A stretch of DNA of 13,789 bases from an uncultured Candidatus Melainabacteria bacterium (GTDB lineage: Bacteria > Cyanobacteriota > Vampirovibrionia > Gastranaerophilales > Gastranaerophilaceae). The DNA lies in NCBI GenBank assembly GCA_937891325.1, contig CALAFU010000222.1, positions 1 to 13,789 of the forward strand. Direction: 5' to 3'. The first letter of the stretch is position 1; the number at the start of each line of letters is the position of its first letter. The notes beneath the pieces are model-generated. The model did no database searches, was not told the DNA's origin, and saw nothing but the letters and a program-made list of their open reading frames with translations. Below, in pieces: positions 5,821 through 12,815 of the stretch. The position numbers and the translations under genes are program-made.

Positions 5821-7149
5821 CTATTTGTTAATACTGAACTTTGAAGGTCTTGTTTCTACACTGATAATTGCAACCATTGTCCAGAAAATAAAGTGGATTT
5901 GTGGTCTGAAAAATACAGTATCAACAAAGCCATGAACCATCAAGCCGATGATTGAAGCCACAGCAACAGTTGTAAAAATCAATGATTTCGTATCATTTGA
6001 GTATTTAATATGTTCAAAAGCTTTATACAAAGCTAATCCTAAGAAAGCTAGGAAGGCAAGTAATGCAAAAATTCCGCTTTCAACGGCTGTTTCTAAGTAA
6101 ATATTATAAGCACTTAAAGCATCAAAACCTGTTTTCATGTACAAGCCATAGATTTCACGAAAGTTTTGGTTTCCTAAACCAATTCCAAGTAACCAATTAT
6201 CCTTGAACATATCAATACAAGAATGATAAACATTAAATCTGAAAGAGTTTGAGCTATCGGTTCTCATTGCAAAAATTGACAAAATTCTTGCTCTAAGTGA
6301 AGCCTTTGCAAGAATTAAAAGTGTTCCTAAAGCTACCGCACCGCCAACTACTGACATGTATAATTTTTTATAATCGTTCCAGAAGAATTTTGCTGAAATT
6401 CCAACAAGAGTTAAAATTATTGCAAAAAGTCCTAAATATGAACCTCTACAACCTGTTGCGAATAACACGTACATTGAAAGTAGTGTTAAAACAAGCAAGC
6501 CGATAGAGTTTTCATAACGTTTGTTATAAACTTCATGAGCCAAGATACCGAACATTACAGGGATTGTTGCCACCATATATCCGCCCATAAGGTTTGGATT
6601 TAGAGGTTTTAAAGTTCCGTAAACCCTTGACATTACTTGCTCTGGGTTCAAGTATGATGTATCTTGCCAAGTAGAGATTTCGTCCGGTCTAATTACTGAT
6701 TGCAAAATGCCTTGAATAGTTTCATAAGACACGCAAGCGCCTATTGTAAGTAATATCCACCAAACTTTGTCTTTATTGTTTTTTAAATATTGTACTAAAG
6801 ATAAGTAAAAACCAAAGTACACAACTAATTTTAAAAATCCATGCAAGCTCAAGCTAAACATTGTTGAGCCAAACAAGCTAACAATTACCAACATAAAATA
6901 TGCTAGTAAAAAGATTTCAAACTTATTACATTCTAACTTTTCGCCCTTTTTAACTAATAATTTGATAAAAGTTAAAACAATCGCAATCATCGCAAAAATG
7001 GCAATCTTTTCAGATTGAGCGAAAGTCGAAACAAGAAAGACCGCTAATATTGAGTACAATATTAGCGTATCTAACTGTTTAAAAATAAAACTGCTGTTAT
7101 ACAAACCTTCTGTTTTAGATTGAATGAATGTAAAAAGTTTATTAAACAT
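5821..7149 (-). CDS. O-antigen ligase/polymerase family membrane protein (Wzy_C-like)
   Basis: A 442-residue protein with about ten to twelve membrane helices. The large loop and flanking motifs of the Wzy_C family are present: GTLKPLNPNLMGGYM (178-192), GCRGSYLGLF (233-242) with its conserved arginine, and GIGLGNQNFREIYGLY (322-337) followed by ALSAYNIYLETAVESGI (344-360). The NPNL and ALSAY-x-x-x-LE-x-AVE pattern closely resembles cyanobacterial IctB-type members. Family proteins polymerise or transfer undecaprenyl-linked glycans at the periplasmic face of the inner membrane; IctB was once proposed as a bicarbonate transporter. It is the last gene of an operon, starting six bases after the DUF4330-like stop codon. 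Which glycan it handles is unknown. Confidence 0.82.
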   Translation of the reverse strand: MFNKLFTFIQSKTEGLYNSSFIFKQLDTLILYSILAVFLVSTFAQSEKIAIFAMIAIVLTFIKLLVKKGEKLECNKFEIFLLAYFMLVIVSLFGSTMFSLSLHGFLKLVVYFGFYLSLVQYLKNNKDKVWWILLTIGACVSYETIQGILQSVIRPDEISTWQDTSYLNPEQVMSRVYGTLKPLNPNLMGGYMVATIPVMFGILAHEVYNKRYENSIGLLVLTLLSMYVLFATGCRGSYLGLFAIILTLVGISAKFFWNDYKKLYMSVVGGAVALGTLLILAKASLRARILSIFAMRTDSSNSFRFNVYHSCIDMFKDNWLLGIGLGNQNFREIYGLYMKTGFDALSAYNIYLETAVESGIFALLAFLAFLGLALYKAFEHIKYSNDTKSLIFTTVAVASIIGLMVHGFVDTVFFRPQIHFIFWTMVAIISVETRPSKFSINK

Positions 7150-7155
7150 CGTTTA

Positions 7156-7791
7156 TTAACCCATATTTTCTTCTTGTTTGTTAACGTTTGGTTGAGCAGG
7201 CGCACCTTGTTGAGGAGCTTGTTGTGGTGCTTGTTGACCATATTGAGGTTGACCGCCTTGAGGTGCTGTCGGTTGTAAAATTCTAACATCTGAAACAGTA
7301 CCGTTCAATTTGTAGCTTGGACCTTCTAATGTTACAGGCAAACCGATTTTAATTTTGTTACCGCCGATAACTGCGCCGTCTTTTGTAATTTTAGCTTTGT
7401 CAACAATAATTGTAACAACCATATCGTATAAGAAGGCTTGAGAATAGTCATCAACCATAACAAATGGTTCTTTACCATTACGAGGGTTAGGCATTACTGT
7501 CTTTTTAGAATCCATTCTAACATCTGCAACTTTTAAATTTGTATAAGGAACATTTCTGATTGTAATAAATGTTTCTGAATTTGGAAGAATTGGAGATTCA
7601 TTTGTAGTAAGAGTTACACCTCTTAAAAATACTTGAAATCCAATTGTTGCAGTTGCTTCAATCTGTTTATCTGCTGTTTGACGGAAGTGAGAGAATGTTA
7701 AAACTCCTACGATAAGTGCTAAAACAATACCACCCACGATAATCCAATCAGTCGTATTTACTTCTTTTAAAAGTTCTTTTAATTTTTCCAT
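7156..7791 (-). CDS. DUF4330-like single-pass membrane protein
   Basis: A 211-residue protein with a short cytoplasmic start, one membrane helix at 16-33 and a beta-rich periplasmic domain (about 43-172). The plan (TTDWIIVGGIV helix, then QIEATATIGFQVFLRGV, and a late GNKIKIGLPVTLEGPSYKLNGTVSDV-like region at 144-169) fits DUF4330, a family known mostly from Cyanobacteria and without a firm function. Residues 173-202 are a Gln/Pro/Gly/Ala linker that looks disordered, followed by an acidic end. Its ribosome binding site AAAGGAG (7798-7804) lies inside the last codons of hldA and only one base separates the two genes, so translation is coupled. Context suggests a helper in envelope glycan assembly (inference). 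Confidence 0.68.
   Translation of the reverse strand: MEKLKELLKEVNTTDWIIVGGIVLALIVGVLTFSHFRQTADKQIEATATIGFQVFLRGVTLTTNESPILPNSETFITIRNVPYTNLKVADVRMDSKKTVMPNPRNGKEPFVMVDDYSQAFLYDMVVTIIVDKAKITKDGAVIGGNKIKIGLPVTLEGPSYKLNGTVSDVRILQPTAPQGGQPQYGQQAPQQAPQQGAPAQPNVNKQEENMG
7190..7275 (-). repeat. Low-complexity Gln/Pro/Gly-coding stretch in the DUF4330-like gene
   Basis: The 3' part of the gene encodes repeated QQAPQQ- and QGG-type units (residues 173-200). The DNA consists of short degenerate repeats such as TTGTTGNGG on the plus strand. Such stretches vary in length by replication slippage; this one is in frame and probably forms a flexible periplasmic tail. Confidence 0.5.
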
Positions 7792-7792
7792 T

Positions 7793-8821
7793 TTATTCTC
7801 CTTTTAAATTGATTTTTTCTAAAGTTTCAAGTATTTCATCAACAGTTGTTGTTGCGCAACCAAATTGTTTGATAACAATACTTGCAGCCACATTACCAAT
7901 AACCGCTGCATAAACAGGTTCTGCACCGATTGCAAGCCCTAATGTATAAAGCGCTGTAACTGTATCACCAGCACCTGTAACATCAAACACTTTTGAGCGG
8001 TTAAATACAGGGATTTTTTCAGATGTACCGTCAGAGTTTACAACTACCATACCGTCAGAACCACAAGTGATTAAAACAGCTTTAGCGTTTGTTTCTGAGA
8101 TAATTTCTTTTCCTGCTTTTGTAATATTTTCAAAAGAATCCAACTCATAGCCAACAAATTTTTGTGTATCTGGCAAGTTTGGAGTCATTGAAGTTACGTT
8201 TTTGTAGTTTGATAAGTCTTTTTGAGCATCGACTACGATAACTTTGTTATATTTATTGGCTAATTCAACTGCTTTATTTACGACATTTTGAGTTAAAACG
8301 CCAATGTGATAGTCAGATAAAATTACTGCATCATGCTCTGGAATTGCTTTTTCCAATTCTTTAATAATTTTATCTTCTGTTTCTTTTTTGATAGGAGCTT
8401 TTGTTTGTCTATCAATTCTAACGATTTGTTGAGTAACTGATTGAGAGCAAGAGCCTGAAATTCTTGTTTTTGTAACTGTTTTTCTGCCAACTTCTTCAAC
8501 CAAATATTCACAATTTACGTTTGCATCTTCAAAGGCTTTTATTAATTGAGTTGCTTGATAATCATCACCAACAACACCAATTACACTAACCTTTCCATTA
8601 TTAATCATTGATGCGTTGTGAGCTGCGTTTGAAGCTGCACCTAAAATTATGTTTGTATGAGTGTGTTGCAAAATAAGAACAGGTGCTTCTCTCGAAATTC
8701 TTTCAGTATCGCCATAAACCATTTCGTCAATAGCAATATCACCTACAACTAGAATTTTTGCTTCACTTAATTTCTTAATATAGTCTACTAATTTTTGTTT
8801 TTCGATATTCATAACTTTCAT
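7793..8821 (-). CDS. hldA: D-glycero-beta-D-manno-heptose-7-phosphate kinase-type PfkB kinase
   Basis: A 342-residue ribokinase/PfkB-family enzyme. The start KILVVGDIAIDEMVYGDTERISREAPV (22-48) is the classic RfaE/HldE kinase N-terminus, GAASNAAHNAS (61-71) is the substrate-binding loop, LSDYHIGVLT (168-177) matches LSDYGKGVLT with the KG changed to IG, and DVTGAGDT (280-287) holds the catalytic base D286. The enzyme makes heptose 1,7-bisphosphate for ADP- or GDP-heptose used in lipopolysaccharide or S-layer glycans. The cytidylyltransferase half of bifunctional HldE is absent, so it is the stand-alone HldA form and its partners must lie elsewhere. It heads a tightly coupled operon. M4 (8812) is an alternative start; neither has a strong ribosome binding site. 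Another PfkB sugar kinase remains possible. Confidence 0.82.
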   Translation of the reverse strand: MKVMNIEKQKLVDYIKKLSEAKILVVGDIAIDEMVYGDTERISREAPVLILQHTHTNIILGAASNAAHNASMINNGKVSVIGVVGDDYQATQLIKAFEDANVNCEYLVEEVGRKTVTKTRISGSCSQSVTQQIVRIDRQTKAPIKKETEDKIIKELEKAIPEHDAVILSDYHIGVLTQNVVNKAVELANKYNKVIVVDAQKDLSNYKNVTSMTPNLPDTQKFVGYELDSFENITKAGKEIISETNAKAVLITCGSDGMVVVNSDGTSEKIPVFNRSKVFDVTGAGDTVTALYTLGLAIGAEPVYAAVIGNVAASIVIKQFGCATTTVDEILETLEKINLKGE

Positions 8822-8833
8822 CTATTTCGCTTA

Positions 8834-8862
8834 TTGATAATTGGATTAATATAATTTATAAT
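8834..8862 (+). promoter_or_regulatory. Sigma-70-type promoter for the proline-rich membrane protein
   Basis: TTGATA (8834-8839), a 17-base spacer and a perfect TATAAT (8857-8862) form the best promoter in the window. It predicts a start site near 8869 and a leader of about 40 bases. It lies in the 89-base divergent gap shared with the hldA operon, whose own promoter is not clear in this very AT-rich sequence. Confidence 0.7.
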
Positions 8863-8910
8863 AAATTAATAATTAAAGTTTATCATGAACATAAAAAATG
8901 AGGTAACATT

Positions 8911-9612
8911 TTGGAACAAGATAAGGAAAATAACGGCATAAATCCCGAAAATACAGCGTTTCAAATAAATAATGTAGATGAAGAAATTGAGTTTGATGAC
9001 AACATTGATATTGATGCACTTCAAGCTCAACTTAAACAACACATAATGGACACTGAAAATGTTGAATATACTCCAGAGCCATCTGCAGTTGCTCCTGAAC
9101 CTCAACCTGTTGAGAAAAAAGATGATATTTCATCACTTCTTGATATACCAACTTTTACTTCTCAAGTACCAACAGATACACCTCAAGTTCCTGATATAGG
9201 AACTCCTACAACACCTTTAGCAATTCCTAACCAACCTGCTCCACCTAAAGAAAAATTAAAACTCCAAGAGGGTGAAAAGAAATACGTAATCTACATTGAA
9301 CCTGATAATATTGATTTTATAGACAGTCTTTCTATAAAAGATAGAAAAAAATTAATAAACAAAGTTCTTCACGAGCAAGATGAAGCATCTCGCAAACGTC
9401 GTGAAATGAGAGAACGCGCAAAATTTACAAAACAAATTGTTATCATGGTACTGACTGTAACAATAGCCTTGCCAATTTTCTTTGTACTTTTGAACAAATC
9501 TATTGAAATTACTATTTTGAACTATCAACAAGCTCAACAAAATTTCGTAAAATTGTACAAAGAACAAGGAAAGATTAAATCCTACAAATCTTTCCAAAGT
9601 CATTTTAGATAA
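8911..9612 (+). CDS. Acidic, proline-rich single-pass membrane protein of unknown function
   Basis: A 233-residue protein starting at TTG, supported by GAGGT (8900-8904) six bases upstream; there is no in-frame ATG before a stop at 8899. Residues 1-50 are acidic, 54-113 are a Pro/Thr/Glu linker, 123-156 form a conserved-looking block (KKYVIYIEPDNIDFIDSL then IKDRKKLINKVL), 158-173 are strongly basic, 174-195 form one membrane helix, and about 38 residues follow. The basic stretch before the helix puts the long N-terminal part in the cytoplasm. It is divergent from the hldA operon and is followed by a terminator, so it is a one-gene unit. I do not recognise the family. Confidence 0.7.
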   Translation: MEQDKENNGINPENTAFQINNVDEEIEFDDNIDIDALQAQLKQHIMDTENVEYTPEPSAVAPEPQPVEKKDDISSLLDIPTFTSQVPTDTPQVPDIGTPTTPLAIPNQPAPPKEKLKLQEGEKKYVIYIEPDNIDFIDSLSIKDRKKLINKVLHEQDEASRKRREMRERAKFTKQIVIMVLTVTIALPIFFVLLNKSIEITILNYQQAQQNFVKLYKEQGKIKSYKSFQSHFR

Positions 9613-9625
9613 ACTAAGTTTTGTT

Positions 9626-9644
9626 ACATTTTGAATTAAAATGT
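9626..9644. repeat. Short inverted repeat after the proline-rich protein gene
   Basis: ACATTTT-GAATT-AAAATGT is a perfect seven-base inverted repeat with a five-base centre in the gap before pgi. It is AT-rich and lies upstream of the terminator, so it may be chance or a weak regulatory site. Confidence 0.25.
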
Positions 9645-9672
9645 TTAAAATAAAAATTTACGATAGTACAAT

Positions 9673-9701
9673 AAAAATGCACTCACTAAGTGCATTTTTT
9701 T
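9673..9701 (+). terminator. Rho-independent terminator before pgi
   Basis: An 11-base stem (AAAAA plus TGCACT, 9673-9683, against AGTGCA plus TTTTT, 9689-9699) with a CACTA loop, followed by a T run to 9701. It ends the 8911-9612 transcript; the A run on the other side would also let it work on the minus strand. Confidence 0.8.
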
Positions 9702-9709
9702 GCTATAAT
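9701..9709 (+). promoter_or_regulatory. pgi: Extended -10 promoter of the pgi operon
   Basis: TGCTATAAT is a perfect extended -10 element that begins on the last T of the terminator's T run. There is no recognisable -35 box 17 bases upstream, where the terminator stem lies; extended -10 promoters often lack one. The predicted start is near 9716, giving a leader of about 32 bases. Confidence 0.55.
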
Positions 9710-9747
9710 TAAATAAACACAATGTACAATAAATAATGGAGAAAGAA

Positions 9748-11139
9748 ATGATTACTCTTAACTACAACAATGTTGATGCTAGTGTCATCGGCAAAGATCA
9801 TGGTTTAAATCTTGAAAAAGAATTTTCTAACTACAAAAATGACATCGAAAAAATTATTAAAGACTTAAACCAAAGAAAAGACAAACCAGGTCAATGGTTA
9901 CAATGGATGAACCTTGGTTACAATGAAGAAACAGTTTGGTACGTAAAAGAATTTGCAGCAATGGTTAAAGGTAGATTTGATAACGTATTAGTATTAGGTA
10001 TCGGTGGTTCTGCTTTAGGCGGTATCGCAGTTACAGAAGCATTATTGAAACCATATTGGAATTTATTAACTCCAGAACAACGTGGCGGTATGCCAAGAAT
10101 CTTCTTCTTGGATAACATCGATCCAGACCAAATTACAGGTTTGTTACAAGTTCTAGACTTAAAGAGAACTTTGGTTAACGTAATCACAAAATCAGGCTCA
10201 ACAGCTGAAACAATGTCACAATACATGATTGTTAAAAACTTATTAGAACAACAATTAGGTGACGATTACAGAAAAAATATTGTTGCTACAACAGACCAAA
10301 AAACAGGTATCTTAAGACAACTAGCTGACCAAGAAGGCTACAAAACATTCGTAGTTCCTGATGATGTTGGCGGTCGTTTCTCAGTATTCTCAGCTGTAGG
10401 CTTATTACCATTCGCTTTAGTTGGTATTGATATTGAAGAAATGATGAACGGTGTTAAAGATATGGATTTAGCATTGAAAAATACTGATATCCACAACAAC
10501 ATCGCTGCTCAAAACGCTTTAATTCACTACTTAATGGATACTAAAAAAGGTAAAAACTTATCAGTTATGATGCCATACTCAAGCAGATTGAAATACATCT
10601 CTGATTGGTATGTTCAATTATGGGCTGAATCTTTAGGTAAAGAAGAAAACAACAAGGGTAAAAAAGTAAACTGCGGACCTACTCCAATCAAGGCTTTAGG
10701 TGCAACAGACCAACACTCTCAAATTCAACTTTACAACGAAGGTCCAAACGATAAAGTTATTAACTTCATCAGAGTTGAAGAATTCGACAACACATTAGAA
10801 ATTCCTCACATCTTTGAATACACAGGCATTGGCTACTTAGGTGGTAAAACTATCAACCAATTAATCAACGCTGAAGCTGATTCAACTAGAGTTGCTTTAT
10901 CAGACTACAAACGTCCAACAGTAACTATCAGCTTACCAAAAGTTAATGCTTACAACGTGGCTCAATTACTTTATATGCTTGAAGTTCAAACAGCTATCGC
11001 TGGTGAATTATACAACATCAACACATTCAACCAACCTGGTGTTGAACAAGCTAAAAACTACACTTACGCTTTAATGGGCAGAGCTGGTTACGAAGAATCT
11101 GCTAAAGCTCTTAAAGAAAAAATGGAAAAACAAAAATAA
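9748..11139 (+). CDS. pgi: Glucose-6-phosphate isomerase
   Basis: A 463-residue cytoplasmic enzyme that interconverts glucose 6-phosphate and fructose 6-phosphate. Two sugar isomerase (SIS) folds are present. VLGIGGSALGG (82-92), KSGST (148-152) and GGRFSVFSAVG (208-218) form the phosphate and sugar site. Catalytic candidates are E294 (WAESLGK), H323 (TDQHSQ) and K436 (GVEQAKN), matching the Glu-His-Lys set of the family. Its length fits the shorter Bacillus/thermophile type rather than the 550-residue enterobacterial type. The start at 9748 is preferred because GGAG (9738-9741) lies six bases upstream; the earlier ATG at 9736 has no ribosome binding site and contains that GGAG. Codon choice is more uniform than in its neighbours (heavy TTA for Leu), suggesting high expression. 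First gene of an operon with trxB. Confidence 0.96.
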   Translation: MITLNYNNVDASVIGKDHGLNLEKEFSNYKNDIEKIIKDLNQRKDKPGQWLQWMNLGYNEETVWYVKEFAAMVKGRFDNVLVLGIGGSALGGIAVTEALLKPYWNLLTPEQRGGMPRIFFLDNIDPDQITGLLQVLDLKRTLVNVITKSGSTAETMSQYMIVKNLLEQQLGDDYRKNIVATTDQKTGILRQLADQEGYKTFVVPDDVGGRFSVFSAVGLLPFALVGIDIEEMMNGVKDMDLALKNTDIHNNIAAQNALIHYLMDTKKGKNLSVMMPYSSRLKYISDWYVQLWAESLGKEENNKGKKVNCGPTPIKALGATDQHSQIQLYNEGPNDKVINFIRVEEFDNTLEIPHIFEYTGIGYLGGKTINQLINAEADSTRVALSDYKRPTVTISLPKVNAYNVAQLLYMLEVQTAIAGELYNINTFNQPGVEQAKNYTYALMGRAGYEESAKALKEKMEKQK

Positions 11140-11146
11140 TAATTAA

Positions 11147-11647
11147 ATGAAAAAACTATTAATCACAGTATTAATATTATTTTTAATAAGTTCGATAACT
11201 GTTTTTGCACAAGACTCAATTGTCTTAAAAGCTGGTATCTCTAAGATAAACAGCGTGCCGAAACAGTTTTTCGGCACTTGGCAGGTAAAATCGACTCTTA
11301 TCACAACAGATTCACCGAAAAATTTTAAACCTTCTAGTGCCGACATGTGGAACTTACGACGTAGTGGTAACGTCATAGAACTTAGAAATCCGATGACCGG
11401 AGCAGTTGCAGAGATTTACTTAAACGACGTTAACAACAATGACATCACTTTTACACATCAGGAAAAAGAGGATAACTTTAAGTTAACAGACACAGTAAAA
11501 TTACACTTAAACGGTAACACTTTCACAGGTACAAATGAATTAACACTAACTCAAAAGAAAATTTACGGCGACCAATACGAAATTGTTACGAAAAAAGCAA
11601 AATACAAAATAGAAGGTCAAAAGATTTCTGGCACTAGCATATATTAG
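11147..11647 (+). CDS. Secreted or periplasmic protein of unknown function
   Basis: A 166-residue protein with a clear signal peptide (K2-K3, hydrophobic 4-20, VFA cleavage after residue 21). The mature part looks all-beta. VPKQFFGTWQVKST (37-50) recalls the GTW-x-V strand that opens lipocalin-like barrels, and a regular pattern of short strands with Asn/Gly turns follows, for example YLNDVNNNDITF (91-102) and HLNGNTFTGTNELTL (120-134). I cannot place it in a family. It starts seven bases after the pgi stop codon and ends 12 bases before trxB, with no Shine-Dalgarno of its own, so it is probably translated by coupling. Confidence 0.72.
   Translation: MKKLLITVLILFLISSITVFAQDSIVLKAGISKINSVPKQFFGTWQVKSTLITTDSPKNFKPSSADMWNLRRSGNVIELRNPMTGAVAEIYLNDVNNNDITFTHQEKEDNFKLTDTVKLHLNGNTFTGTNELTLTQKKIYGDQYEIVTKKAKYKIEGQKISGTSIY
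11255..11277 (+). other. Perfect hairpin inside a coding region
   Basis: GTGCCGAAA (11255-11263) and TTTCGGCAC (11269-11277) form a perfect nine-base stem with a CAGTT loop. It encodes the VPKQFFGT stretch. There is no T run afterwards, so it is not a normal terminator; it could slow ribosomes, stabilise the upstream pgi message after processing, or be a by-product of the coding sequence. Confidence 0.5.
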
Positions 11648-11659
11648 GGGATTTATAAA

Positions 11660-12601
11660 ATGGCAGACGATAAAACATTTGACATAATAATTTTGGGCGG
11701 TGGTCCTGCTGGTTTAAGCGCGGCTATTTATGCAGCTAGAAGCGCAGCAAAGACAGCAATCATCGATATTAGCATGCTTGGTGGACAACCTAGCAACTAT
11801 TTAGAATTAGAAAACTACCCAGGATTCGCTAAAATTGGCGGTTACGATTTAATGGAGAAATTTGAAGAACACGCAGATATGTTTGGAATTCAAAAATTCC
11901 CTATGGAAGAAATTCAAAGCGTTGATTTAACTTCTGAAATCAAGACTGTAACAACACTAAACGGTGAATTCAAAGCAAAATCAATCATTATCGCAACAGG
12001 TGCACAATCTAAAAAACTTGGAGTTGAAGGCGAAAAAGAATACGTTGGACGCGGGGTTAGCTACTGTGCAGTTTGTGACGGCGCTTTCTACAAAGATAAA
12101 GTTGTGGCGGTCGTTGGTGGCGGTAATGCAGCAGTTGAAGAAGCTGGATATTTAACAAAATTCGCCTCAAAAGTTTATTTAATTCACCGTAGAGACGAAC
12201 TTAGAGCTGACAAAATCGTTCAAGAACGCGCATTCAAAAATGAAAAGTTAGAATTTATTTATGATACAGTTGTAAACCGCATTAACGGCGAAGACCTTGT
12301 TAAATCTGCAACTATTGAAAACGTTAAAACTCACGAGGTTAAAGATTTGGCTATTGACGGTATTTTCCCATACATCGGTTTTGAACCAAATGCAGACTTA
12401 TTTACAGGTCAAGTAAAACAGGATAAAAACGGTTTTATTATTGTTGATGAAGCTATGCAAACCTCAGTAAAAGGCGTTTACGCTATTGGTGATGTGAGAG
12501 TAACACCATTGCGACAAGTTATCACAGCTGCCGCTGACGGTGCAGTTGCAGCAGTTTATGCAGGTCGTTACATCGAAACTCTAGAACCTGTTTCTGTATA
12601 A
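11660..12601 (+). CDS. trxB: Thioredoxin-disulfide reductase
   Basis: A 313-residue FAD enzyme that passes electrons from NADPH to thioredoxin in the cytoplasm. GGGPAG (13-18) binds FAD, LGGQ and ENYPGF (40-43, 51-56) are class hallmarks, C136-A-V-C139 is the redox-active pair, VGGGNAAVEEA (152-162) with HRR (176-178) and R182 binds NADPH phosphate, and GDVR (277-280) is the second FAD motif. All motifs are intact and the length is normal. The common GGGDSA reads GGGNAA, a tolerated variant. AGGGGA lies upstream of the ATG. Distant ferredoxin/flavin-type homologues usually lack HRRxxxR, so NADPH use is likely. Last gene of the pgi operon. Confidence 0.95.
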   Translation: MADDKTFDIIILGGGPAGLSAAIYAARSAAKTAIIDISMLGGQPSNYLELENYPGFAKIGGYDLMEKFEEHADMFGIQKFPMEEIQSVDLTSEIKTVTTLNGEFKAKSIIIATGAQSKKLGVEGEKEYVGRGVSYCAVCDGAFYKDKVVAVVGGGNAAVEEAGYLTKFASKVYLIHRRDELRADKIVQERAFKNEKLEFIYDTVVNRINGEDLVKSATIENVKTHEVKDLAIDGIFPYIGFEPNADLFTGQVKQDKNGFIIVDEAMQTSVKGVYAIGDVRVTPLRQVITAAADGAVAAVYAGRYIETLEPVSV

Positions 12602-12627
12602 TAACAATAATAAAACATTTTAAATAT

Positions 12628-12756
12628 TGTCACCCTGAATTTATTTCAGGGTCGCAGGGTTGTTTTGGAAAGAAATTGCAATTCTGCCACACGGGGGACA
12701 GGCTCACAAAACTCATTCTTCGTTTGTTCGCTTTGTCAAACAAGTTCAGAATGACA
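12628..12756. repeat. Second copy of the MITE-like repeat, with a 51-base insertion
   Basis: The left arm (12628-12653) is identical to that at 2839-2864, including the ACCCTGAA/TTCAGGGT fold. A middle block TTGGAAAGAAATTGCAATTCT resembles 2775-2795. The right arm ATTCTG...AAACAAGTTCAGAATGACA is split: 12687-12737 interrupts it between ATTCTG and AAACAAG. The interrupting stretch (CCACACGGGGGACAGG at its start) is more GC-rich than its surroundings. The element lies between the convergent trxB and transglycosylase genes. Confidence 0.68.
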
Positions 12757-12815
12757 AGGAGTTAAAACTTTAATTTTTAGAGGAACGTTATGTTGCAAGC
12801 GCAGAGAAAACGAAG

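Noticed and set aside
7071..7289. Minus-strand 72-codon ORF across the DUF4330-like/ligase junction
   Set aside because: It lies in another frame across two coupled genes; its sequence is a by-product of the Gln/Pro repeat.
8885..8941. ATG at 8885 as an alternative start for the proline-rich protein
   Set aside because: It is in a different frame and stops after 18 codons; the TTG at 8911 has a spaced GAGGT and the right frame.
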